Assembly: GCA_030950395.1 (NCBI GenBank)
Contig: JAUZRP010000014.1
Location: forward strand, 62,001-126,000
Reading direction: 5' to 3'
From: Desulfonauticus sp.
GTDB lineage: Bacteria > Desulfobacterota > Desulfovibrionia > Desulfovibrionales > Desulfonatronovibrionaceae
Length of the DNA: 64,000 nucleotides
Part shown: piece by piece, positions 28,993-37,288 of the stretch
How positions within the stretch are numbered: the first letter of the stretch is position 1
How the letters are laid out: the number at the start of each line of letters is the position of its first letter
Position numbers and translations under genes: made by a program
Notes under the pieces: model-generated
What the model was told of the DNA's origin: nothing
The model's database searches: none
What the model saw: the letters and a program-made list of their open reading frames with translations, nothing else

Positions 28993-29121
28993 AGATCCAA
29001 TTAATAATTATTTTAAACAGTTAGATACAGGTTTAACAAGAAAAATTTTTCAATAATTTAAACTAGTTATAATTCAACAATCTAATCAAAAACACAAATT
29101 TTGGTCTTTTGCCATCAAATC
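28993..29121 (+). repeat. Dispersed TIR element, decayed ends
   Basis: GATCCAATTAATAATTATTTT at the left, an ATAATTTAAACTAGTTATAA core and TTTTGGTCTTTTGCCATC at the right align with the family over the whole length, but both terminal repeats have substitutions. It is located upstream of livG, between two minus-strand genes. Confidence 0.65.
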
Positions 29122-29208
29122 ATGTAAATAGAATCATGTTAACCAAAATTTTTAAAATTTACAACCAAATTATTGGCTTTTGTTCAAGGCTAATCAGCAA
29201 ACAACTTT

Positions 29209-31857
29209 TTAGGGTTGGTTTATTAATTGTTTGGCAAAATCTAACTGACTTTTTTTATCGCTAACTAAACCATCTAAATATGCTTGTTTAACTTTATTTA
29301 AGATTTCACCTATTTTAGGACCAGGAGACAAACCTAATTTTAATAAATCATGTCCTGTTAAGGATATTTTTATTGGTCTATAGCTGGAAATATATTTGGA
29401 TATAGCTTTACGCGTGTTATTTTTTTGGACTTTGGCCATAATAAAGAGAACTCCCTCAATGGGTAGATTATCTAACGTCATATAAAAATTGCCTTTAAAT
29501 TGGTCGTTCTTTGCTCTATGTAAAAAGGATAGTATTTCTTTTATTTTTAATTTCAAATCTAGTAATAATTTTATATGCTTCTTTGATACAGAAATTCTAT
29601 CTAAAATTTCATTAAATTGTTGATATTTTACATCATACAGTAATGTTAATAAGTATATTATTTCTTTTCTTACCTGTTCATCTTTATACAATAAATGATA
29701 CCAATTTAAAATATTGGTAACTTCTAATAAAGTATCTTGTATTTTTGTATTAATTTTTAAAAGAGGATGTATAGACTCCAAAATTTTATATTCGTTTAAT
29801 TTAAATAAAATATTTATTACTCTATTTTCTTGAAAAATTAATTTCAATTCGTTATAAATACGTTGTCCAGATACTTTAGTTAACATATTTAACTGAAGAG
29901 CATTTTTTATAAGCTTATTGGTTTGTTTTCCTATTTCAAATCCAAACCTTTGCTCAAACCTAACTGCTCTTAAAATTCTGGTAGGATCTTCAATAAAGCT
30001 AAGAGCATGAAGAACTCTTATTTTTTTCTCTTTTAAGTCTTTTTGTCCTCCAAAAAAATCAATAAGATTACCAAATTTTGATGGATTTAAACTTACTGCA
30101 AGTGCGTTAATAGAAAAGTCTCTTCGGTAAAGATCCATTTTTAAAGAAGAAACTGCAATAGAAGGTAGGGCGGCTGGATATTCATAATATTCTAATCTTG
30201 CTGTAGCAATGTCTATTTTTAGTCCTTGCTTAGTAATAACTACTGCTGTTTGAAATTTTTTATGAGTTTTTAAACGAGCATCTAATTTTTGAGCAAAGTG
30301 TTTGGCAAATTCAAGTCCATTCCCTTCTACTACTAAGTCTAAATCTAAAGCTGGAAAATTTAGAAGTAAGTCTCTGACGATACCGCCTACCATATAAACA
30401 TTGCAGCCTAGATCTTTAGCTAAATTTCCTGCTAAAACAATGAAATCGTAAAATAAAGGAGATAATTTTTCTTTTAAAATATGTTTGATATTTTTCTCTT
30501 TTCCTTGTTTTAACAAATGTTCTGGAATAGAAATAGATTCTTGAGCTAAAAAATTAATTAAATCTGTTTTTGTAAATACTCCCACTAAATTTTTATTTTC
30601 TACAACAGGGACTAATCTCTGTTTATTTTCTAATATAATTTTTATTACTTCATTTAAAGAGGAAAGAGGGGACACGCAGACGATATTGGTTTGCATATAA
30701 TCTTTAATGAATAATTGTCCTAAATTATGAGTAACAGCTTTGTTAGCAACCTGATGATCAATTATACCTACACAATATTTTGTGTCAGGATCAACTACAG
30801 GTATAGATTTTAAATTTAGTCTAGTCATTAAAGAGGCTGCATGTTCTAAAGTTTTATTGCTTTCAAGGTAAATAGGTGGTGAAGACATAAGTTTTTTTAC
30901 ATAAATTGTTGGATTAATTTTAGTGTATAAGATAGCAACTAATTCTTCTTTTACTTGGGGCAATGTTTTATTTTTTATAGAGGCAGAAGCTGCAAATTTA
31001 TGTCCACCACCACCAAAATAATTACATACATATCCAACATCTATTTCTTTTAATTTACTTCTCGCAATTATATGTACTCTATCACTCATTCTAGCTAAAC
31101 AAAAAAGAACTTTTATATTTTCTATTTCCATAAGTTTATGAACGAGTAAGGCAAAATCTTTTATATATTCATCTAGTGATATTTCAGCAATAACTATCCT
31201 TATACCATTTATATTATGCGTAGATGAATTTTTTAAAAGAGAATTTAAAATATAGATTTGCTTGGCATCTAAATCTCTTTTCGTAAACTCTGAAATAATG
31301 TTTAAATCCATATTATATTTTTTTAAGTAACCTGCAGCCATAAAATCGTAATAAGTAGTAGAATGAAAAGTAAATAGGCCTGTATCTTCATATATACCAA
31401 GTCCTAAAAGAGTGGCCTCAGCATCTGTTAGGGGAATATTTTTTTCTTTTAGTAAAAGAGTTAAGATGGTTGTTGTTGCTCCCCATGGTTTGTAGTAGAT
31501 ATAATCTCCTTTTATATCATCAGAAGAGGGGGGATGATGATCGTAAATGTGAATTTGTACTTGATGATTAGATAAAATTTTTTCTATGTGTTTTAGACGT
31601 TTTCTTTGTCTTGTGTCTACAATTACTAATAATTTTATCATTTCAGGTAAAATATCTTCTATAGTTTTAAAATTATATAAATAACTGGCTGATTCTATAA
31701 TAAAATTGCGTAAATTTTTTTCTTGCGAACCAGGAAAAATAAGCACTGCGTTGGGATAAAGTTTTTTAGCTGCAATCATTGCTGCTAATGCGTCAAAATC
31801 TGCATTCAAATGGCAGGTAATTATAGTATCTGCTTTTATTTTATTTTTTTTCTTCAT
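29209..31857 (-). CDS. DHH phosphoesterase - CBS pair - poly(A) polymerase/CCA-adding fusion
   Basis: About 882 residues in three parts. The N-terminus is a DHH/DHHA1 phosphoesterase (HLNADFDALAA, VDTRQRKRLK, YDHHPPSS, and GGGGHKFAASAS near residue 280). Two CBS domains follow (about 320-445). The C-terminal half is a class II tRNA nucleotidyltransferase: MVGGIVRDLLLNFPALDLDLV with the catalytic DLD, then RRDFSINALAV and RILRAVRFEQRFGF. Such fusions are known in delta-type proteobacteria and probably add A, or CCA, to tRNA. I prefer the ATG at 31857 over the TTG at 31893; neither has a strong ribosome-binding site. Confidence 0.88.
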   Translation of the reverse strand: MKKKNKIKADTIITCHLNADFDALAAMIAAKKLYPNAVLIFPGSQEKNLRNFIIESASYLYNFKTIEDILPEMIKLLVIVDTRQRKRLKHIEKILSNHQVQIHIYDHHPPSSDDIKGDYIYYKPWGATTTILTLLLKEKNIPLTDAEATLLGLGIYEDTGLFTFHSTTYYDFMAAGYLKKYNMDLNIISEFTKRDLDAKQIYILNSLLKNSSTHNINGIRIVIAEISLDEYIKDFALLVHKLMEIENIKVLFCLARMSDRVHIIARSKLKEIDVGYVCNYFGGGGHKFAASASIKNKTLPQVKEELVAILYTKINPTIYVKKLMSSPPIYLESNKTLEHAASLMTRLNLKSIPVVDPDTKYCVGIIDHQVANKAVTHNLGQLFIKDYMQTNIVCVSPLSSLNEVIKIILENKQRLVPVVENKNLVGVFTKTDLINFLAQESISIPEHLLKQGKEKNIKHILKEKLSPLFYDFIVLAGNLAKDLGCNVYMVGGIVRDLLLNFPALDLDLVVEGNGLEFAKHFAQKLDARLKTHKKFQTAVVITKQGLKIDIATARLEYYEYPAALPSIAVSSLKMDLYRRDFSINALAVSLNPSKFGNLIDFFGGQKDLKEKKIRVLHALSFIEDPTRILRAVRFEQRFGFEIGKQTNKLIKNALQLNMLTKVSGQRIYNELKLIFQENRVINILFKLNEYKILESIHPLLKINTKIQDTLLEVTNILNWYHLLYKDEQVRKEIIYLLTLLYDVKYQQFNEILDRISVSKKHIKLLLDLKLKIKEILSFLHRAKNDQFKGNFYMTLDNLPIEGVLFIMAKVQKNNTRKAISKYISSYRPIKISLTGHDLLKLGLSPGPKIGEILNKVKQAYLDGLVSDKKSQLDFAKQLINQP

Positions 31858-31896
31858 AAAGCTTAAACCATTATCGTTATCAACTAATCTCAATAT

Positions 31897-31935
31897 GATC
31901 TAACTGCAAAAATTATTTTTAGTAGCTAGTACATT
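31897..31935 (+). repeat. Left-end fragment of the dispersed TIR element
   Basis: GATCTAACTGCAAAAATTATT matches the left terminus of the family, then the similarity is lost. It lies between xerD and the DHH-CBS fusion gene. Confidence 0.5.
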
Positions 31936-31937
31936 TA

Positions 31938-32852
31938 TTAATCAAAATTTTTGTCGGAATTAATGTTGCGAGGATGTAAATTAGAATAAATATTTTTTAA
32001 TCTCAAGCTGTTTACGTGAGTATAAATTTCTGTGGCAGTAATATCTGCATGTCCCAGCAAAATTTGGACAGTTCTAAGATCTGCTCCCCCTTCTAAAAGA
32101 TGGGTAGCAAATGAATGTCTTAAGGTATGAGGGGAAATGTTGGTGTTTAATCCAGCTTTTAAAGTGTATTTTTTTATCATTTTCCAGACGCCCTGGCGAG
32201 AAAGTTTTTTGCCAGAGCGATTCAAAAAAATATAGTCCTGTTTAGGTTTAAACAGAGGACGAACTTCAGAAAGATATAGGTTTAATGTTTTTTGAGCTTG
32301 GTCGTGCAAAGGAACAAGACGTTCTTTATTGCCTTTACCCCATACTTTTAAAATGCCCACATTGGGATCAAAGTCTAAAGGTTGTAATTCTATTAACTCT
32401 GAAACTCTAAGTCCTGCTGCGTATAAAATTTCTAATATAGTTTTGTCTCGTTTGCCAAGTAGAGTAGAGGGGTTGGGCATAGATAATAATAATTTTACTT
32501 CTTTTAAAGAAAGAATTTTGGGGAGTAATCTAGGTAGCTTAGGGTTTTCTAGCAATAAAGCAGGATTAGTGGTTAATAGATTATATTCTTCTAGATAAGA
32601 AAAAAAATTTCTCAAAGAAGATAATTGTCTAGAAATACTTCTATTTTTTAATCCTTTTTGTCTAAGATAAACTAAATATAAAAATAAAGTATCTTCAGAA
32701 ATTTTTTTTACATCCTCAATCCCTTGTTCGTGTAAAAACAAAATAAAGGCCTGAAGATCATTTAAATAAGATTTTACACTCTGAGGCGACAATCCTTTTA
32801 CGCTAAGTAAATAATAAGAAAAATTTTTAAGATGTACTTCCAAAGAATCCAT
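31938..32852 (-). CDS. xerD: Tyrosine recombinase XerD
   Basis: A 304-residue site-specific recombinase that resolves chromosome dimers at dif. An N-terminal SAM-like domain (about 1-95) precedes the catalytic domain with Arg in AAGLRVSELIELQP, Lys in GKGNKERLVPL, HTLRHSFATHLL, GHADITATEIYTHV with the catalytic Tyr. XerD rather than XerC is favoured by the general sequence pattern, not proven. FtsK, its activator, is encoded at 22988-25102. No att-like or integrase-associated genes suggest a mobile element. Confidence 0.9.
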   Translation of the reverse strand: MDSLEVHLKNFSYYLLSVKGLSPQSVKSYLNDLQAFILFLHEQGIEDVKKISEDTLFLYLVYLRQKGLKNRSISRQLSSLRNFFSYLEEYNLLTTNPALLLENPKLPRLLPKILSLKEVKLLLSMPNPSTLLGKRDKTILEILYAAGLRVSELIELQPLDFDPNVGILKVWGKGNKERLVPLHDQAQKTLNLYLSEVRPLFKPKQDYIFLNRSGKKLSRQGVWKMIKKYTLKAGLNTNISPHTLRHSFATHLLEGGADLRTVQILLGHADITATEIYTHVNSLRLKNIYSNLHPRNINSDKNFD

Positions 32853-32901
32853 CCAAGTTCCTTGCTTAATGTTAAATGTTTAACCAGAGTTAACTAAATT
32901 C

Positions 32902-32930
32902 TTGCTCTTTCTTAATAGTCATATTATAAG
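32902..32930 (+). promoter_or_regulatory. Probable sigma-70 promoter of folK
   Basis: TTGCTC (32902-32907), 17-bp spacer and TATAAG (32925-32930). Transcription would start near 32937, only about two bases before the folK ATG, which suggests a leaderless or nearly leaderless mRNA. Confidence 0.4.
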
Positions 32931-32938
32931 GTAGTTCG

Positions 32939-33442
32939 ATGGGTTTTGATTATAAGTTTGTTTATTTCTGTCTTGGCTCTAATTTGGGTGACCCTGTGCT
33001 AAATCTAGGGCAAGGGTTAGAGCTTTTGGATCAGGCCAAGTTTTTAATGTTGAGTCAAAAGTCTAAAATTTATTGGACAGAACCGCAAGAAAAATTAGAT
33101 CAACCTTGGTTTGCCAATCAGGTGGTAAAGTTTTATATTTCTTCCCATATTAAGCCGCAAGAACTCTTACACTATGTTTTAGACATTGAACGTCAAATGG
33201 GAAGAGAAAGAAAACAAAGATATGGTCCAAGAACTATGGATATAGATATTTTATTATATGAAGGACAAACCTTAGCCACACCCACTTTAACTATACCTCA
33301 CCCTAAACTCACAAAAAGAGCTTTTGTCCTAGTACCCCTGAAAGAAATTGCTCCAGACTTGTTAATTGAAAATAAATCGATTGATTTTTATTTATCTAAA
33401 TTAAATTATAACGTAATAGAAAATAAAATATGGCAAAGTTAA
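32939..33442 (+). CDS. folK: 2-amino-4-hydroxy-6-hydroxymethyldihydropteridine pyrophosphokinase
   Basis: A 167-residue HPPK, which transfers pyrophosphate from ATP in folate synthesis. Hallmarks are CLGSNLGDPVLNL near the start, the GPRTMDIDILLYEG metal/ATP-binding motif and TIPHPKLTKRAFVLVPL. There is no ribosome-binding site before the ATG and no alternative start, which fits the very close promoter. The YHS-like gene follows after 12 bp. No other folate gene is adjacent. Confidence 0.95.
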   Translation: MGFDYKFVYFCLGSNLGDPVLNLGQGLELLDQAKFLMLSQKSKIYWTEPQEKLDQPWFANQVVKFYISSHIKPQELLHYVLDIERQMGRERKQRYGPRTMDIDILLYEGQTLATPTLTIPHPKLTKRAFVLVPLKEIAPDLLIENKSIDFYLSKLNYNVIENKIWQS

Positions 33443-33454
33443 AAAGGAGTAAAT

Positions 33455-33733
33455 ATGTTTAAATTATTAATTACAATTGGTGCTATTTATCTACTTTATA
33501 AACTATTGAAAAACGATAAAAAAAATAAAGCCACTCAATCTGGAGCAAAAAGCAAAACAGTAGCTTCAGGAGAAATGGTAAAAGATCCTATTTGTGGCAC
33601 TTTTGTACCTAAAAATAACGATATTAGAGTAAAAATAGGAGATAGGGTAGAATGTTTTTGCAGTTATGAATGCAGAGATAAATTTTTGAAACAAATAGAA
33701 AATGAATCTAATACCCAATCTCAAGATAGTTAA
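33455..33733 (+). CDS. Membrane-anchored YHS-like domain protein
   Basis: A 92-residue protein with an N-terminal membrane segment (FKLLITIGAIYLLYKLL) and a C-terminal metal-binding-type module DPICGTFVPKNN...VECFCSYECRDKFL. The four cysteines and spacing resemble YHS or TRASH-like domains, which are linked to heavy-metal handling. A GGAG site precedes the ATG, and folK is 12 bp upstream. Role unknown; it may sense or carry a metal at the membrane. Confidence 0.65.
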   Translation: MFKLLITIGAIYLLYKLLKNDKKNKATQSGAKSKTVASGEMVKDPICGTFVPKNNDIRVKIGDRVECFCSYECRDKFLKQIENESNTQSQDS

Positions 33734-34562
33734 AACATAACCTTTCTACTTTTTTTTACTCTTTAGCTCTAGTCCTTGTCTCTTAACTCCTTTCCTTAAT
33801 TTTCCTGTATTCATTAGAAAAACAACATTTTTTTTAGACTTTATGCCCTGTTTCTTCAGGGCGGTAATCACATCAAAGATTTTTTAAAAACATTTCAAAA
33901 ACACCCAAGTATCTTCTTAAAGTTCAACTCAAGTCAAATTAACATCTTAAAAAAATAATTATTTTAATATGATAAAAAAAAATCTTAAACTAAAAATTTA
34001 GCTTATATCTAGTCTTAAAACAATCAAGATTAATCATTGGGCTTGTTTTTGATAGCCATTTTTCTTTAAACCAATTTAAATAACTAATAATTTCAATTAA
34101 TTATTTATTTTTAATTGCCCTAAAACTCTCCAACACTCGTAAGCAATCGCTTTTCAAACAACCAATATTTGTCTTTTTATAATTTTTTTAAATATTTTCT
34201 ACAATTATAAGATAATTCTCAAATAAATTTTCAACTATATTAAATAACTAATTAATTTTATTAACTAATTATTTACAATTTCTTCTTAATTTACAGTCAC
34301 TGGATTAAAATTTTAAAAATTTCAGAAGGTTGTAAAGATTAGGCCAGAAAAATTAAGATTAAAAATTATGTCCCATAATGTAAATTATGTAAACTTTAAA
34401 AAATAACTTTAGCTCTGGTTTTCAGAGGCTAAGCAAACACTTGGAATGTGCAGATTTTATACACTCAAAAGCTTTGCTCAAACTACGAGATTTTTTTTGA
34501 ATGGGATTATAAAAGGAAAGACAAGATAGGTTGTTTTGCTTACTTATTTTGAGAATACTGGG
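33734..34562. other. 829-bp gene-free AT-rich region between convergent genes
   Basis: No open frame above noise and no known RNA is recognised. A perfect small hairpin GCCCTG-TTTCTT-CAGGGC is at 33845-33862 without a U-tract. AGCTCTG...CAGAGGCT (34411-34430) is another weak inverted pair. Terminators for the folK and bio units should lie here, but none is clear. It could be decayed DNA or hold an unrecognised small RNA. Confidence 0.5.
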
Positions 34563-35201
34563 CTAACCCAAATATCCACTATTTTTCAAAATATCGTTTA
34601 CGACTTTATTGGTTAATTGTAAAAAAGATTTTTTTAGATTCTGAGAATAATCTATTTCTGTAAGAACTTTTATTTTTCCATAAAATTCAATAGCTTCTTT
34701 ATTATCTTTATTTATAGGTCCATTTAAAATAACTCCCAAAATAGATACATTGTTATCTTTTAAAATTTTAAGACTCATTAAAGTATGGTTGATAGTTCCA
34801 AGAGTGCTTCTTGCAACTAAAATTACAGGTAAAGAGAACTTTTTTATAATGTCTAACATAAAAAATTTTTTGTTTATAGGAACTAACAGCCCCCCTGCTC
34901 CTTCTACAACCAAAGGCGAATGAAGGGGACAAGTGATTTTATCCAATATTATTTTTTTTTGTTCTAATTTAGCCGCTAGATGAGGAGAAACAGGTTCTTT
35001 AAATGTATAAACTTCTGGTAAAAAATAATTAGAAGGCAGTTTAGTTAAAGTTTGAATATAATTAGAATCCGTTCCTTCTATACTACCAGTTTGAATGGGT
35101 TTAAAGTAATAGGCATTGAGAGCTTTTACTAGTATGGCTGAAACTAAAGTTTTGCCAACTCCTGTGTCTGTTCCTGTAATAAAAACTTTAGCTGGGAACA
35201 T
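34563..35201 (-). CDS. bioD: ATP-dependent dethiobiotin synthetase
   Basis: About 212 residues. It carboxylates and closes 7,8-diaminopelargonate to dethiobiotin in biotin synthesis. The P-loop GTDTGVGKT lies at residues 10-18, followed by KPIQTG, PLVVEGAGGLLVPI and LVARSTLGTINHTL. I favour the ATG at 35201 because the protein then starts MFPAKVFITGTD as in the family. It overlaps the bioA end by 14 bp. A TTG at 35225 is in frame but unlikely. Confidence 0.93.
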   Translation of the reverse strand: MFPAKVFITGTDTGVGKTLVSAILVKALNAYYFKPIQTGSIEGTDSNYIQTLTKLPSNYFLPEVYTFKEPVSPHLAAKLEQKKIILDKITCPLHSPLVVEGAGGLLVPINKKFFMLDIIKKFSLPVILVARSTLGTINHTLMSLKILKDNNVSILGVILNGPINKDNKEAIEFYGKIKVLTEIDYSQNLKKSFLQLTNKVVNDILKNSGYLG

Positions 35202-36480
35202 AAATTTTTTTTTCCACAACTTCAATTATAGCTTGGATTAAACCATCTAATTCTTTAGTTTTTATAATGTAAGGAGGCATAATATAAATAAGGTTTAAAA
35301 AAGGTCTTATCCATACTCCCCTATTAACAAAGTATTTTTGTACTTTAGCAACGTCCACTTTTTTATCCACTTCCACTACTCCTATGGCTCCTAATACTCT
35401 TACATCTTTTACTTGAGGCAATTTTTTTAAAGGATGTAAATAAGATTTTAGATGGTTTTCTATTGTTTGTACTTGTTTTTGCCAATTAGATTGTAACAAT
35501 AATTGGCAACTGGCTAAAGCTACGCTACAAGCAAGGGGGTTACCCATAAAAGTTGGTCCATGCATAAACACAAAAGGTGGAGCACTACAAATAGTATTAG
35601 CTATTTCTTGAGTACATAGAGTTGCTGCCAAAGACATATATCCACCAGTCAAAGCTTTGCCCAAACATAAAATATCGGGCTGTATCTCTGCATGTTCTAA
35701 AGCAAATAATTTTCCAGTACGACCAAATCCAGTAGCAATTTCATCTAAAATTAATAAAATATTTTCTTGCTTACATAAGCTAGCCACATTTTTTAAAAAT
35801 TCTGGAGAATAAATACGCATCCCCCCTGCTCCCTGGACTATAGGTTCTAAAATAACTGCGGCAATTTGATCTTTGTGAGCAAGCAATATTTGTTTAAAAT
35901 TTTCAAAATCCTGCCTGACAAATTTATTAAAACCATTACTGGGAGCTGGAGCAAAAATATTTTGAGCTAAAAATCTTTTAAATAAATTATGCATTCCTGT
36001 TTCAGGATCACAAACCGACATAGCACCCCATGTATCACCATGATATCCTCTAGTAATAGTAAGAAACTTAACCTTTGGCTGATTTCTAGCTTGCCAATAC
36101 TGTAAAGCCATTTTTAAAGCCACTTCTACACTCACTGAGCCAGAATCAACTAAAAAAACCATTTGTAAATTCTCAGGAACGATTTCCAGTAATAATTTAC
36201 AAAGTTTTATAGCTGGCTCGTGAGTAAGACCGCCAAACATTACATGGGACATATCGTCTAATTGAGCTTTTAAGGCTTGATTTAGGACAGGATGATTATA
36301 GCCATGTATAGCACACCACCACGAAGACATTCCGTCTATTAATTTTCGACCATCTGCCAATTCAATATAAACCCCAGAGGCTTTTTTTACTGGGTAGACA
36401 GGTAAGGGGTTAATAGCAGAAGTATAAGGATGCCAAATGTGTTTTTGATCAAACTCTAAGTCAATATTGCTCATAACCAT
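35188..36480 (-). CDS. bioA: Adenosylmethionine--8-amino-7-oxononanoate transaminase
   Basis: A PLP class III aminotransferase of about 430 residues that makes 7,8-diaminopelargonate using SAM as amino donor. It shows HIWHPYTS at the N-terminus, DGMSSWWCAIHGYNHP, GYHGDTWGAMSVCDP, LILDEIATGFGRTG, GKALTGGYMSLAATL with the PLP lysine, and HGPTFMGNPLA. The likely start is the ATG at 36480 (another at 36474); the TTG at 36516 would add 12 unfamiliar residues. It is followed by overlapping bioD. bioB and bioF are not in the window. Confidence 0.94.
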   Translation of the reverse strand: MVMSNIDLEFDQKHIWHPYTSAINPLPVYPVKKASGVYIELADGRKLIDGMSSWWCAIHGYNHPVLNQALKAQLDDMSHVMFGGLTHEPAIKLCKLLLEIVPENLQMVFLVDSGSVSVEVALKMALQYWQARNQPKVKFLTITRGYHGDTWGAMSVCDPETGMHNLFKRFLAQNIFAPAPSNGFNKFVRQDFENFKQILLAHKDQIAAVILEPIVQGAGGMRIYSPEFLKNVASLCKQENILLILDEIATGFGRTGKLFALEHAEIQPDILCLGKALTGGYMSLAATLCTQEIANTICSAPPFVFMHGPTFMGNPLACSVALASCQLLLQSNWQKQVQTIENHLKSYLHPLKKLPQVKDVRVLGAIGVVEVDKKVDVAKVQKYFVNRGVWIRPFLNLIYIMPPYIIKTKELDGLIQAIIEVVEKKIYVPS

Positions 36481-36564
36481 TCCCAAATTGTCTTTTCTCC
36501 ATCGCTCATGATCCAAAAATTTACCTTTATTCTCTTAACCTGTCCAGTACTCAGGGGTAAAGAA

Positions 36565-36790
36565 ATGGCTAATAGACTAGGAGTCCCTTCGACCACAATA
36601 TCAAAGTATAAGCGAGAGGAATGGTATTAACCTAAATTGTTTATTAAAACAAAAAAGGGGATAGCTGCCTTGAAGTGATAAAAAAAAATACAACCTAGAC
36701 AACCAGGAAGCCTCTTTAATCTTAGAGGAACTTCTGAACTCACCAGCTACAAAAGAGTTTATACTAAAACTCCTGAAGGCTAAACTAGGC
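36565..36790 (+). pseudogene. Possible decayed HTH regulator remnant
   Basis: Frame 36565-36630 encodes only 21 residues, MANRLGVPSTTISKYKREE plus two more. These look like the recognition half of a helix-turn-helix (A-x-x-L-G-V-P-x-x-T-I-S-x-Y). A second, out-of-frame stretch from 36692 reads NLDNQEASLILEELLNSP and then KEFILKLLKAKLGF. Stops and frame changes separate them. They could be parts of one eroded regulator gene between bioA and the small lipoprotein gene, but chance resemblance is possible. The rest of 36481-36875 holds nothing recognisable. Confidence 0.25.
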
Positions 36791-36875
36791 TTTTCCTTTT
36801 TTTACCTTCTTATGCAAGTAAGCTATACACCCTACATATTAACAAAGTCTTACAAACATAATTTAAAGAGAGGTT

Positions 36876-37187
36876 TTATTCATATGTATTTTTAATTTGT
36901 TTCTTTAACAACTTCAATTCTTTTTCTACCCTCCTTAGACGTATATCCAAACTAACCAATTTACTTTCTTCATTAGAATAATTTGATATTTTTTTATTTC
37001 TACCTAAACTAAATCCTATTAAATATCCAGCTATAAATAATAAAATAAAAAATAACCAATTTTCAATATTTGGAAACATTAAAGAAGGTGGCAATATTTT
37101 GCAAGCAGGACCAGGTGAACATCCATAAAATATATTAGATAACATCACAATAAATATTATCGATTTAATTTTTTTTAAATATTTCAT
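36876..37187 (-). CDS. Small membrane lipoprotein-like protein, unknown function
   Basis: A 103-residue protein. The N-terminus MKYLKKIKSIIFIVMLSNI ends in FYGCSPG, a lipobox-like site (Cys 23). A second membrane segment follows (WLFFILLFIAGYLIGFSLG, about 64-82), and the C-terminus is a charged coiled coil (LRRVEKELKLLKKQIK). A GGAGG site precedes the ATG. It lies 101 bp downstream of the response regulator gene on the same strand and could be part of that transcript. I do not recognise a family. Confidence 0.65.
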   Translation of the reverse strand: MKYLKKIKSIIFIVMLSNIFYGCSPGPACKILPPSLMFPNIENWLFFILLFIAGYLIGFSLGRNKKISNYSNEESKLVSLDIRLRRVEKELKLLKKQIKNTYE

Positions 37188-37288
37188 CTAACTTCCTCCT
37201 TATTTTTACTTCAAATTATAAAAAATTTAAATAAGTTAAAAAACAAATTTCTCTTTTTCGTATTGTCAATTTAAAACAATTGCTAAAT

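Noticed and set aside
31938-32852. Tyrosine recombinase as integrase of a mobile element
   Set aside because: Length, motifs and the presence of FtsK fit a chromosomal XerD, with no attachment repeats, tRNA target or phage genes nearby.
33845-33862. Hairpin considered as folK/YHS operon terminator
   Set aside because: No U-tract follows on either strand, and it lies over 100 bp from the nearest gene end.
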